A stretch of DNA of 64,000 nucleotides. It comes from Kosakonia oryziphila (GTDB lineage Bacteria; Pseudomonadota; Gammaproteobacteria; Enterobacterales; Enterobacteriaceae). The stretch is from positions 1 through 64,000 of the forward strand of contig NZ_FMBC01000013.1 of NCBI RefSeq assembly GCF_900094795.1, written 5' to 3'. Numbering within the stretch: the stretch's first letter is position 1; the number at the start of each line of letters is the position of its first letter. Under the pieces are notes generated by a model. The model was not told the DNA's origin. It made no database searches and saw nothing but the letters and a program-made list of their open reading frames with translations. Positions 55,831 through 64,000 of the stretch are shown one piece after another. Both the position numbers and the translations under genes were made by a program.

Positions 55831-56937
55831 ATGAAAAATGTTGGTTTTATCGGCTGGCGTGGAATGGTCGGCTCTGTACTCATGCAACGCATGGTTGAGG
55901 AGCGCGATTTCGACGCCATTCGCCCTGTCTTCTTTTCCACTTCCCAGTTTGGGCAGGCTGCACCGGCGTTTGGCGGCCATGCAGCAGGTACGCTTCAGGA
56001 TGCGTTCAATCTGGAAGCGCTGAAGGCACTCGACATCATTGTCACCTGCCAGGGCGGCGATTATACCAATGAAATCTATCCAAAGCTCCGTGAAAGCGGC
56101 TGGCAGGGCTACTGGATCGACGCAGCATCTTCTTTACGCATGAAAGATGACGCCATTATTATCCTCGACCCGGTTAACCAGGCGGTTATCAATGATGGCC
56201 TGAATAATGGCATCAAAACTTTTGTTGGCGGTAACTGTACCGTCAGCCTGATGCTGATGTCGCTGGGCGGTCTGTTCGCCAACGATCTGGTGGAATGGGC
56301 CTCTGTAGCAACCTACCAGGCAGCGTCCGGTGGCGGTGCGCGTCATATGCGCGAACTGCTGACCCAGATGGGCCAGTTGCACAGCCATGTAGCGGCAGAG
56401 CTGGCGGATCCGGCTTCGGCTATCCTCGATATTGAGCGCAAAGTCACAGCATTGACCCGCAGCGGCGAACTGCCGGTTGATAACTTCGGCGTACCGCTGG
56501 CGGGCAGCCTGATCCCGTGGATCGACAAACAGCTCGATAACGGCCAGAGCCGCGAAGAGTGGAAAGGCCAGGCCGAAACCAACAAAATTCTCAACACGGC
56601 GTCCACCATTCCGGTTGACGGTCTGTGCGTACGTATCGGCGCGCTGCGCTGCCATAGCCAGGCGTTTACCATCAAACTGAAAAAAGACGTGTCAATTCCG
56701 ACGGTGGAAGAGCTGCTGGCTGCGCACAACCCGTGGGCAAAAGTGGTGCCGAACGATCGCGAAATCAGCATGCGTGAGCTGACGCCTGCGGCTGTCACTG
56801 GTACGCTGACCACGCCGGTTGGCCGTCTGCGCAAACTGAACATGGGGCCGGAGTTCCTCTCCGCCTTTACTGTTGGTGACCAGCTTTTGTGGGGCGCTGC
56901 GGAACCATTGCGTCGAATGTTGCGCCAATTGGCATAA
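55831..56937 (+). CDS. asd: Aspartate-semialdehyde dehydrogenase Asd
   Basis: A 368-residue enzyme that reduces aspartyl phosphate to aspartate semialdehyde, feeding lysine, diaminopimelate, threonine and methionine synthesis. The NADP motif is GWRGMVG (8-14), the catalytic cysteine is Cys136 in GGNCTVS, and the general base is His275 (RCHSQA). The start is ATG 55831 after GCAGGAA; a frame from 55747 adds 28 unconserved residues. It is essential for the cell wall. I see no lysine-riboswitch structure in the leader. Confidence 0.97.
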   Translation: MKNVGFIGWRGMVGSVLMQRMVEERDFDAIRPVFFSTSQFGQAAPAFGGHAAGTLQDAFNLEALKALDIIVTCQGGDYTNEIYPKLRESGWQGYWIDAASSLRMKDDAIIILDPVNQAVINDGLNNGIKTFVGGNCTVSLMLMSLGGLFANDLVEWASVATYQAASGGGARHMRELLTQMGQLHSHVAAELADPASAILDIERKVTALTRSGELPVDNFGVPLAGSLIPWIDKQLDNGQSREEWKGQAETNKILNTASTIPVDGLCVRIGALRCHSQAFTIKLKKDVSIPTVEELLAAHNPWAKVVPNDREISMRELTPAAVTGTLTTPVGRLRKLNMGPEFLSAFTVGDQLLWGAAEPLRRMLRQLA

Positions 56938-56945
56938 GCGAAAAA

Positions 56946-56975
56946 TAAAAAAAGGGTGCTTCGGCACCTTTTTTT
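56946..56975. terminator. asd terminator
   Basis: GGTGC-TTCG-GCACC stem with a UUCG tetraloop, an A run before it and seven T after it (to 56975). Confidence 0.95.
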
Positions 56976-57193
56976 ATAAGTTTTTGCCGGAAAATGTCGT
57001 TGATGGGTTTATTTTTTCAGGAGTTGAAAAGTGTTGGCTATGCTTTAAGTAAGGTGTCTGAACACCTTGCCTGAAAGCGGGACGGAGCATTGAGGATGCA
57101 CACATTTGTGCTGCTCCGTTCAGGTTCAAAAAGTATCGCAACCGTGTTAAATGACGGTGGAAAGCGCGATACCACCATAACAGGATGAAAGCC

Positions 57194-59380
57194 ATGTCTG
57201 TTTACATTGACAGAGACGTGATTAACGCACTAATTTCCGGCCATTTTGCTGATCCTTTTTCCGTTCTTGGCATGCATTGTACCGATGCCGGTGTTGAAGT
57301 TCGCGCTCTGTTGCCTGACGCCACTGAGGTGTGGGTCATTGAGCCGAAAACCGGGCGCAAAGTGGGACAACTGGAGTGCCTGGATTCACGGGGCTTCTTC
57401 AGCGGCGTGATGGGGCGCCGCAAAAATCCTTTCCGTTATCAATTTGCCGTGGTCTGGCATGGTCAGCAGAATCTGATTGATGATCCTTATCGTTTCGGCC
57501 CGCTGTTGCAGGATCTGGATAGCTGGCTGCTCAGTGAAGGAACGCATATGCGTCCTTATGAAACGCTGGGTGCGCATGCCGATACGATGGATGGCGTAGT
57601 TGGAACGCGATTCGCCGTCTGGGCGCCGAATGCACAGCGGGTTTCGGTGGTTGGGCAGTTCAACTACTGGGACGGCCGCCGTCATCCGATGCGCCTGCGT
57701 CGTGAAAGCGGGATTTGGGAGCTATTCATCCCTGGCGCGCTAAATGGTCAGCTCTACAAATTCGAGATCCGTGATGCAAACGGCAGGTTGAAAATTAAGG
57801 CCGATCCCTATGCCTTTGAAGCCCAGATGCGTCCGGATAGTGCTTCGTTGATCTGCGGTCTGCCAGGTAAGAAAACCCAGAGTGATGAGCGTAAACGGGC
57901 AAACCAGTTTGATGCGCCAATCAGTATTTATGAAGTGCATTTGGGTTCCTGGCGTCGCCATACCGACAACAACTTCTGGCTCAGTTATCGTGAATTGGCC
58001 GATCAACTGGTGCCGTATGCCAAATGGATGGGATTTACCCACCTTGAATTAATGCCAGTGAATGAGCACCCCTTTGATGGCAGTTGGGGTTATCAGCCGA
58101 CCGGACTGTACGCGCCGACCCGCCGCTTTGGCACCCGCGATGATTTTCTGCACTTCATTCATACTGCCCATGCCGCCGGGCTGGGGGTGATCCTCGACTG
58201 GGTGCCGGGTCATTTTCCGTCGGACGATTTTGGCCTTGCAGAGTTTGACGGGACGAAATTGTATGAGCACAGCGATCCGCGAGAAGGTTATCACCAGGAC
58301 TGGAACACGCTGATCTATAACTATGGGCGTCGCGAAGTGAGTAACTACCTGGTAGGTAACGCGCTTTACTGGATCGAACGCTTTGGTATTGATGCGCTGC
58401 GCGTCGATGCGGTGGCCTCGATGATCTACCGTGACTACAGCCGCAAAGAGGGTGAGTGGATCCCCAATGAGTACGGCGGCCGTGAAAACCTGGAAGCAAT
58501 TGAATTTCTGCGCAACACCAACCGCATTATCGGCGAGCAGGCGCCTGGCGTCGTCAGTATGGCGGAAGAGTCCACCGATTTTGCCGGCGTTTCGCGGCCG
58601 CCTTCTCAGGGCGGACTGGGTTTCTGGTACAAGTGGAATCTGGGCTGGATGCACGACACGCTGGACTACATGAAGCTCGATCCGGTGTATCGCAAGTACC
58701 ACCACGATAAGCTCACTTTCGGCATCCTCTACAACTACAGCGAAAACTTTATCCTGCCGCTGTCCCATGACGAAGTAGTTCATGGCAAGAAATCGATCCT
58801 CGACAGAATGCCCGGCGATGCCTGGCAAAAGTTTGCCAACCTGCGTGCTTACTACGCGTGGATGTGGGCTTTTCCTGGCAAAAAATTACTGTTTATGGGC
58901 AACGAATTTGCCCAGGGACGCGAGTGGAACCACGACGGCAGCCTGGACTGGCATCTTCTTGAGGGCGGCGATAACTGGCACCACGGTGTACAGCGGCTGG
59001 TGCGCGACATGAACCATTTCTACCGTCACCACAAGGCGCTGCATGAACTGGATTTTGACCCGTACGGGTTTGAATGGCTGGTGGTGGATGATCATGAAGC
59101 GTCGGTGTTTGTCTTTGTCCGGCGCGACAAACAGGGCAACGAAATCATTGTCGCCAGTAATTTCACGCCGGTGCCGCGCCACGATTATCGCTTTGGTATC
59201 AATCAGCCCGGCCGCTGGCGCGAGGAGTTAAATACCGATTCGATGCACTACCACGGCAGCAATACCGGTAATGGCGGCGTGGTACACAGCGATGCGATTG
59301 CTAACCGGGGGCGTGAACACTCGCTGCTGCTGACGTTACCGCCGCTGGCGACTATATGGCTGGTGCGGGAGGGGGAATGA
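57194..59380 (+). CDS. glgB: 1,4-alpha-glucan branching enzyme GlgB
   Basis: A 728-residue GH13 enzyme that makes the alpha-1,6 branches of glycogen, the same length as in E. coli. The N-terminal carbohydrate-binding domains (about 1-225) precede the TIM barrel. The catalytic triad is at the E. coli numbers: Asp405 (LRVDAVAS), Glu458 (MAEEST) and Asp526 (LSHDE). The start is ATG 57194 (MSVYIDRDV), 8 bases after AGGA; the ATG at 57185 is too close to that site. It overlaps glgX by 4 bases and heads glgBXCA. Confidence 0.96.
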   Translation: MSVYIDRDVINALISGHFADPFSVLGMHCTDAGVEVRALLPDATEVWVIEPKTGRKVGQLECLDSRGFFSGVMGRRKNPFRYQFAVVWHGQQNLIDDPYRFGPLLQDLDSWLLSEGTHMRPYETLGAHADTMDGVVGTRFAVWAPNAQRVSVVGQFNYWDGRRHPMRLRRESGIWELFIPGALNGQLYKFEIRDANGRLKIKADPYAFEAQMRPDSASLICGLPGKKTQSDERKRANQFDAPISIYEVHLGSWRRHTDNNFWLSYRELADQLVPYAKWMGFTHLELMPVNEHPFDGSWGYQPTGLYAPTRRFGTRDDFLHFIHTAHAAGLGVILDWVPGHFPSDDFGLAEFDGTKLYEHSDPREGYHQDWNTLIYNYGRREVSNYLVGNALYWIERFGIDALRVDAVASMIYRDYSRKEGEWIPNEYGGRENLEAIEFLRNTNRIIGEQAPGVVSMAEESTDFAGVSRPPSQGGLGFWYKWNLGWMHDTLDYMKLDPVYRKYHHDKLTFGILYNYSENFILPLSHDEVVHGKKSILDRMPGDAWQKFANLRAYYAWMWAFPGKKLLFMGNEFAQGREWNHDGSLDWHLLEGGDNWHHGVQRLVRDMNHFYRHHKALHELDFDPYGFEWLVVDDHEASVFVFVRRDKQGNEIIVASNFTPVPRHDYRFGINQPGRWREELNTDSMHYHGSNTGNGGVVHSDAIANRGREHSLLLTLPPLATIWLVREGE

Positions 59381-61353
59381 CGAAGCTGACGGTGGGGCAA
59401 CCCTTGCCGCCCGGTGCAGAAGTGCTGGCAGGCGGCGTTAATTTTACGCTGTTTTCCGCTCATGCGGAGCGCGTCGAGTTGTGCCTGTTCGATGACGAAG
59501 GTAACGAACAGCGCGTCGATCTGCCTGGCCGCACCGGGGATATCTGGCACGGTTTTCTCAGCGGCGCAAAGCCCGGCCTGCACTATGGCTACCGCGTACA
59601 TGGCCCCTGGGAACCAGCGCAAGGGCATCGTTTTAATCCGGCAAAACTTTTGCTCGACCCCTGCGCGAAGCGCGTCGACGGCGAGGCCGTTGACAACCCG
59701 CTATTCCACAGCGGCCATGATTCACCGGATCCTCACGATAACGCCTCGCTTGGCTTGCGCAGTGTGGTGGTTCATGACGCGTTCGACTGGCAAGGTGACA
59801 CGCCGCCGCGCACGCCGTGGGGCAATACCGTCATTTACGAAGCGCACGTCAAAGGGCTCACCTGGCTTCATCCTCAGTTAACGGAAAATATCCGTGGCAC
59901 TTATAAGGCGCTTGGGCATCCATTGATGATTGGCTGGTTTAAGCAGCTTGGTATCACCGCGCTGGAACTGCTGCCCGTTGCCCATTTTGCCAGTGAGCCG
60001 CGCCTGCAACGGCTGGGGCTTTCTAATTACTGGGGCTATAACCCATTGGCACCGTTTGCGCTCCATCCGCACTATGCCAGCAATCCGCAACAAGCCATCA
60101 ATGAGTTTCGCGAAGCGGTGAGGGCGCTGCATCAGGCGGGGATCGAAGTGATCCTCGATATTGTGCTTAATCACAACGCTGAAACCGATCTCGATGGGCC
60201 GACTTTCTCTCTGCGCGGCGTTGATAACAGTACCTATTATTGGATCAGAGACGATGGCGATTACCACAACTGGAGCGGATGCGGCAACACGCTGAATCTG
60301 AGCCACCCCGCAGGCGTGGACTATGCGCATGCCTGCTTGCGCTACTGGGTGGAGACATTCCACGTTGACGGTTTTCGCTTCGATCTGGCGACTGTGATGG
60401 GACGCACACCGGATTTCGATCCGCAGGCGCCGCTGTTTACCGCAATCAAAAACGATCCGCTGCTTTGCGATCTGAAACTGATCGCCGAGCCGTGGGATAT
60501 CGGTCCTGGCGGCTACCAGGTAGGGAATTTCCCCGCGCCGTTTGCCGAATGGAACGATCATTTCCGCGACGTGACACGTCGGTTTTGGCTGGAACAGTCG
60601 CTATCGCTGGGCGAGTTAGCCAGGCGGTTTGCTGCCTCCAGCGATCTGTTTAAACGTGCGGGCCGTTTGCCGTCGGCTTCGATCAATCTGATCACCGCGC
60701 ATGATGGTTTTACCTTGCGTGATTGCGTCTGCTTTAGCCACAAACATAACGAGGCGAACGGCGAGGACAATCGCGACGGCACCGACAACAATCACAGCAA
60801 TAATCATGGACACGAAGGATTGGGTGGCAGTTTTGATGTGGTCGAACGGCGGCGCACCAGTGTGCATGCTCTGCTGACCACGTTGCTGCTTTCTCAAGGA
60901 ACACCGATGCTGATGGCCGGAGATGAACTGGGACACAGCCAGCACGGTAATAACAATGCGTACTGTCAGGATAACGTGCTGACATGGCTGAGTTGGCAGC
61001 ACTCGGATAGCTGGCTAATGCACTTCACTGCCACGCTTATCCAGTTACGTCAACGGATCCCCGCATTGACGCGCAACGTCTGGTGGGAAGAAGGGGACGG
61101 CAGCGTAGCCTGGCTGGATCATGCCGGACAACCGTTGACGATGCAGGCGTGGCAGCATGGCGCTTTGCGCTTACAAATTCTGCTCTCCGATACGGTTTTA
61201 ATCGCCATTAATGCAACCAGCGATGTTGCTGAAATGGTTTTGCCCCAAGGGGGATGGCACGCCATTCCTCCCTTTGCCGGAGAGGACAATCCGGTAGTGG
61301 TAACTGCCTGGCATGGGCCTGCGCATGGAGTTTGCGTTTTTCAGCGGTCATAA
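59377..61353 (+). CDS. glgX: Glycogen debranching enzyme GlgX
   Basis: A 658-residue GH13 isoamylase-type enzyme that removes short side chains left by glycogen phosphorylase. Asp336 (FRFDLA), Glu371 (LIAEPWD) and Asp443 (AHDGFT) form the catalytic triad. The start is ATG 59377 (MTKLTVGQP), within the glgB stop and after GGGAGGGGGA; a frame from 59356 would overlap glgB more and adds Gly-rich residues. It ends 14 bases before glgC. Confidence 0.95.
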   Translation: MTKLTVGQPLPPGAEVLAGGVNFTLFSAHAERVELCLFDDEGNEQRVDLPGRTGDIWHGFLSGAKPGLHYGYRVHGPWEPAQGHRFNPAKLLLDPCAKRVDGEAVDNPLFHSGHDSPDPHDNASLGLRSVVVHDAFDWQGDTPPRTPWGNTVIYEAHVKGLTWLHPQLTENIRGTYKALGHPLMIGWFKQLGITALELLPVAHFASEPRLQRLGLSNYWGYNPLAPFALHPHYASNPQQAINEFREAVRALHQAGIEVILDIVLNHNAETDLDGPTFSLRGVDNSTYYWIRDDGDYHNWSGCGNTLNLSHPAGVDYAHACLRYWVETFHVDGFRFDLATVMGRTPDFDPQAPLFTAIKNDPLLCDLKLIAEPWDIGPGGYQVGNFPAPFAEWNDHFRDVTRRFWLEQSLSLGELARRFAASSDLFKRAGRLPSASINLITAHDGFTLRDCVCFSHKHNEANGEDNRDGTDNNHSNNHGHEGLGGSFDVVERRRTSVHALLTTLLLSQGTPMLMAGDELGHSQHGNNNAYCQDNVLTWLSWQHSDSWLMHFTATLIQLRQRIPALTRNVWWEEGDGSVAWLDHAGQPLTMQAWQHGALRLQILLSDTVLIAINATSDVAEMVLPQGGWHAIPPFAGEDNPVVVTAWHGPAHGVCVFQRS

Positions 61354-61367
61354 AAACGGAGTCTGTC

Positions 61368-62651
61368 ATGGTTAGATTAGATAAGAACGACCCTACAATG
61401 TTAGCGCGTCAGTTGCCCTTGAAATCCGTCGCCCTGATTTTGGCGGGTGGGCGTGGAACACGCCTTAAAGATTTAACAAAAAAACGCGCCAAGCCGGCGG
61501 TTCATTTCGGCGGTAAATTCCGCATCATCGATTTTGCGCTCTCCAACTGCATCAACTCCGGTATCCGTCGTATTGGGGTGATAACCCAGTATCAATCCCA
61601 CACGCTGGTTCAGCATATTCAGCGCGGCTGGTCTTTCTTCAATAACGAGATGAACGAGTTTGTCGACTTGCTGCCTGCCCAGCAGCGCGTGCATGGCGAA
61701 AACTGGTATCGCGGCACGGCAGATGCGGTGACGCAGAATCTCGATATTATTCGCCGCTATCGCGCGGAATATATCGTCATTCTGGCGGGCGACCACATTT
61801 ACAAGCAGGATTACTCGCGCATGCTGCTCGACCATGTCGAAAAAGGGGCGCGTTGCACTGTGGCTTGCCTGCCGGTGCCCATTCACGAAGCAACCGCTTT
61901 TGGCGTGATGGCGGTTGATGAGCAGGACAAGGTGGTCGACTTCGTTGAAAAACCGGCGAATCCGCCCTCTATGCCCGGCGATGAAAGCAAAGCGCTGGCC
62001 AGTATGGGGATCTACGTTTTTGATGCCGAATATCTGTACGACCTGCTGGAGGAGGATGATAAAAACGAGAACTCCAGCCATGACTTTGGTAAAGACATCA
62101 TTCCGCAAATCGTCAAATCTGGCATGGCCTATGCACATCCTTTCCCACAATCCTGCGTGCAATCGGATCCGGATTCAGAACCCTATTGGCGCGATGTGGG
62201 AACGCTTGAAGCTTACTGGAAAGCGAACCTCGATTTAGCATCGGTGATGCCAGAGCTCGATATGTACGATCAAAACTGGCCTATCCGTACCTATAATCAA
62301 TCTCTGCCGCCGGCGAAATTTGTGCAGGATCGATCGGGCAGTCACGGTATGACGCTGAACTCGCTGGTTTCTGGTGGGTGCGTTATTTCGGGCTCGGTCG
62401 TTGTGCAGTCGGTGTTGTTTAATCGTGTACGCGTTAACTCCTTCTGCAATATCGATTCGTCGATATTATTGCCGGAAGTCTGGATAGGACGCTCCTGCCG
62501 TTTGCGCCGCTGCATTATCGACAGAGGCTGTGTGATCCCGGAAGGTACAGTGATCGGTGAAAACGCAGAAGAAGACGCGCGCCGATTTTACCGCTCCGAA
62601 GAGGGAATTGTGCTGGTAACGCGAGAGATGCTACGCAAACTGCAAGACTGA
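61368..62651 (+). CDS. glgC: Glucose-1-phosphate adenylyltransferase GlgC
   Basis: A 427-residue enzyme that makes ADP-glucose, the regulated step of glycogen synthesis. The nucleotide motif is GGRGTRL (27-33), the activator (fructose-1,6-bisphosphate) lysine Lys39 and substrate Lys195 (FVEKPANPP) are at the E. coli numbers, and a left-handed helix domain follows from about residue 300. The start is ATG 61368 (MVRLDKND), 7 bases after ACGGAG; a frame from 61254 overlaps glgX and is wrong. The GGA in its ribosome site fits CsrA control, as known in E. coli. Confidence 0.95.
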   Translation: MVRLDKNDPTMLARQLPLKSVALILAGGRGTRLKDLTKKRAKPAVHFGGKFRIIDFALSNCINSGIRRIGVITQYQSHTLVQHIQRGWSFFNNEMNEFVDLLPAQQRVHGENWYRGTADAVTQNLDIIRRYRAEYIVILAGDHIYKQDYSRMLLDHVEKGARCTVACLPVPIHEATAFGVMAVDEQDKVVDFVEKPANPPSMPGDESKALASMGIYVFDAEYLYDLLEEDDKNENSSHDFGKDIIPQIVKSGMAYAHPFPQSCVQSDPDSEPYWRDVGTLEAYWKANLDLASVMPELDMYDQNWPIRTYNQSLPPAKFVQDRSGSHGMTLNSLVSGGCVISGSVVVQSVLFNRVRVNSFCNIDSSILLPEVWIGRSCRLRRCIIDRGCVIPEGTVIGENAEEDARRFYRSEEGIVLVTREMLRKLQD

Positions 62652-62661
62652 AAAGTGAATT

Positions 62662-62696
62662 GAAACCTTGCGCGAAAGAGGTTCACACAAGGTTTC
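62662..62696. promoter_or_regulatory. Hairpin between glgC and glgA
   Basis: GAAACCTTG (62662-62670) and CAAGGTTTC (62688-62696) pair perfectly over 9 bp with a 17-base loop, in the 92-base gap of the operon. Five C follow, not T, so it is more likely an mRNA stability or processing element than a terminator. Confidence 0.5.
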
Positions 62697-62743
62697 CCCC
62701 CATGACGGTCATCCTTGCCGTATGGATTTGAACAGGAGCGATA

Positions 62744-64000
62744 ATGCAGGTTTTACATGTCTGTTCTGAAATGTTTCCGTTGCTGAAGACCGGAGGTCTG
62801 GCGGACGTTATTGGTGCATTGCCTGCGGCGCAAATCGCCGGTGGTGTTGATACCCGCGTACTGTTGCCTGCATTCCCGGATATTCGCCGTGGCGTGAGCG
62901 ATGCCCAGGTGGTTACCCGCCGGGACACCTTTGCCGGGCGCATCACGTTGCTGTTTGGGCATTTCAACGGAGTAGGGATCTACCTGATCGACGCGCCGCA
63001 TTTGTATGAGCGCCCCGGCAGTCCTTATCATGATACGAATTTATTTGCCTATACTGACAACGTATTGCGTTTTGCACTGCTCGGCTGGGTGGGCAGCGAG
63101 ATGGCTACCGGGCTGGATCCTTTCTGGCGTCCGGATGTGGTTCATGCGCACGACTGGCATGCGGGATTGGCTCCGGCCTATCTGGCGGCGCGAGGGCGTC
63201 CGGCAAAATCGGTTTTTACTGTCCATAACCTGGCCTACCAGGGAATGTTTTTTGCCCATCATATGAATGACATTCAGTTGCCATTGTCATTCTTTAATAT
63301 GCATGGGCTGGAGTTTAAGGGACAGATTTCATTTCTGAAGGCGGGGCTGTATTACGCGGATCATATTACTGCCGTTAGCCCCACCTACGCCCGGGAGATC
63401 ACTGAGCCGCAATATGCCTATGGCATGGAAGGATTACTGCGCCAGCGCCAGCAGGAGGGGCGTCTTAGCGGCATTCTGAACGGTGTGGATGAGAAGATTT
63501 GGGATCCGGCGACGGACCTGCTTCTCGGCGCGCGCTACACGCGGGATACGCTGGAAGAGAAAGCGGAGAACAAGCGTCAGTTGCAAATCGCCATGGGGCT
63601 GAAGGTCAACGACAAAGTTCCGCTGTTCTCTGTGGTCAGCCGTCTGACCAGCCAGAAAGGGCTGGATCTGGTGCTGGAAGCCTTGCCAGGCTTGCTGGAA
63701 CAAGGTGGTCAACTGGCGCTGCTGGGCGCGGGCGACCCGGTATTACAGGAAGGTTTCCTCGCGGCGGCGGCGGAACATCCGGGGCAGGTTGGCGTACAGA
63801 TTGGCTATCACGAAGCGTTCTCTCACCGTATTATGGGTGGCGCGGATGTCATTCTGGTGCCGAGCCGTTTTGAGCCGTGCGGCTTAACGCAGTTGTATGG
63901 TCTGAAGTATGGGACGTTGCCGCTGGTGCGGCGAACTGGCGGGCTGGCGGATACGGTTTCCGACAGTTCTCTGGAAAACCTGGCGGATGGCATAGCCACC
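62744..64000 (+). CDS. glgA: Glycogen synthase GlgA (cut by the window end)
   Basis: An ADP-glucose-dependent GT5 glycogen synthase; 419 of about 477 codons are in the window. The ADP-glucose site KTGGL (Lys15), His161 (VHNLAYQ), Arg300 and Lys305 (SRLTSQKG) and the Glu377/Cys379 motif (RFEPCG) are all at the E. coli positions. CAGGAG lies 8 bases before ATG 62744. Only the C-terminal tail is missing. Confidence 0.95.
   Translation, partial: MQVLHVCSEMFPLLKTGGLADVIGALPAAQIAGGVDTRVLLPAFPDIRRGVSDAQVVTRRDTFAGRITLLFGHFNGVGIYLIDAPHLYERPGSPYHDTNLFAYTDNVLRFALLGWVGSEMATGLDPFWRPDVVHAHDWHAGLAPAYLAARGRPAKSVFTVHNLAYQGMFFAHHMNDIQLPLSFFNMHGLEFKGQISFLKAGLYYADHITAVSPTYAREITEPQYAYGMEGLLRQRQQEGRLSGILNGVDEKIWDPATDLLLGARYTRDTLEEKAENKRQLQIAMGLKVNDKVPLFSVVSRLTSQKGLDLVLEALPGLLEQGGQLALLGAGDPVLQEGFLAAAAEHPGQVGVQIGYHEAFSHRIMGGADVILVPSRFEPCGLTQLYGLKYGTLPLVRRTGGLADTVSDSSLENLADGIAT

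Noticed and set aside
58049-58828. Minus-strand open frame of 259 codons inside glgB
   Set aside because: Antisense to the catalytic barrel of GlgB, no start signal and no domain.
1-64000. CRISPR arrays, tRNA or rRNA genes, integrase or prophage genes
   Set aside because: I saw no regular repeat-spacer pattern, no cloverleaf-like gene and no phage module. The only mobile-element coding sequence is the IS3 end at the left edge.

Overview
The window is chromosomal DNA of an enterobacterium (Enterobacteriaceae, in the Kosakonia/Enterobacter/Klebsiella neighbourhood; the genus is inferred, not proven). Most genes are close relatives of the Escherichia coli genes around rpoH and glg and stand in nearly the same order: nik, yhhT-yhhS-dcrB-yhhQ-tusA-zntA-yhhN-yhhM-yhhL-rsmD-ftsY-ftsE-ftsX-rpoH, liv, ugp, yhhA-ggt-yhhY-ryhB-yhhX-yhhW-gntR-gntK-gntU, yhgN-asd, glgB-glgX-glgC-glgA. 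The differences from that backbone are the accessory content.

Region 1 (1-3062): the right end of an IS3-family element, an AT-rich orphan gene that looks like a polymorphic-toxin immunity gene, an auxin-efflux-type transporter and a short-chain dehydrogenase. Region 2 (3063-8460): nikABCDE-nikR for nickel uptake, on the minus strand, with a NikR operator before nikA. Region 3 (8453-17717): a LysR regulator divergent from the phenolic acid decarboxylase padC, then a complete arnBCADTEF operon for L-Ara4N modification of lipid A, preceded by a PmrA-like box and a leader with two hairpins. In E. coli this interval holds acpT instead.

Region 4 (17721-30705): membrane proteins YhhT and YhhS, lipoprotein DcrB, the queuosine-precursor transporter YhhQ behind a probable preQ1-I riboswitch, TusA, the zinc exporter ZntA with a perfect ZntR palindrome, YhhN/M/L, RsmD, the FtsY-FtsE-FtsX operon and rpoH with its multi-promoter region (DnaA boxes, sigma-E promoter). 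Region 5 (30772-33664): a MocR/GabR-type regulator divergent from a GABA aminotransferase, inserted between rpoH and livJ.

Region 6 (33665-46187): branched-chain amino-acid uptake (livJ, panM, livKHMGF), two ERIC-derived repeats, a possible 17-codon gene just before a terminator, then the Pho-type glycerol-3-phosphate operon ugpBAECQ with an intra-operon REP hairpin. Region 7 (46229-54316): yhhA, ggt, yhhY, the Fur-regulated small RNA RyhB, yhhX, yhhW and the gluconate genes gntR/gntKU with CRP and GntR sites. Region 8 (54360-64000): a hicAB toxin-antitoxin locus whose toxin gene is frameshifted, yhgN, asd, and the glycogen operon, with glgA cut by the window end.

Most of the window is conserved core genome. 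No wholly new multi-gene system is evident. The items most worth a second look are the broken hicA beside an intact hicB, the preQ1-I-like leader of yhhQ, the structured arnB leader, the tiny ORF with its own terminator between livF and ugpB, and the immunity-like orphan at the left edge.
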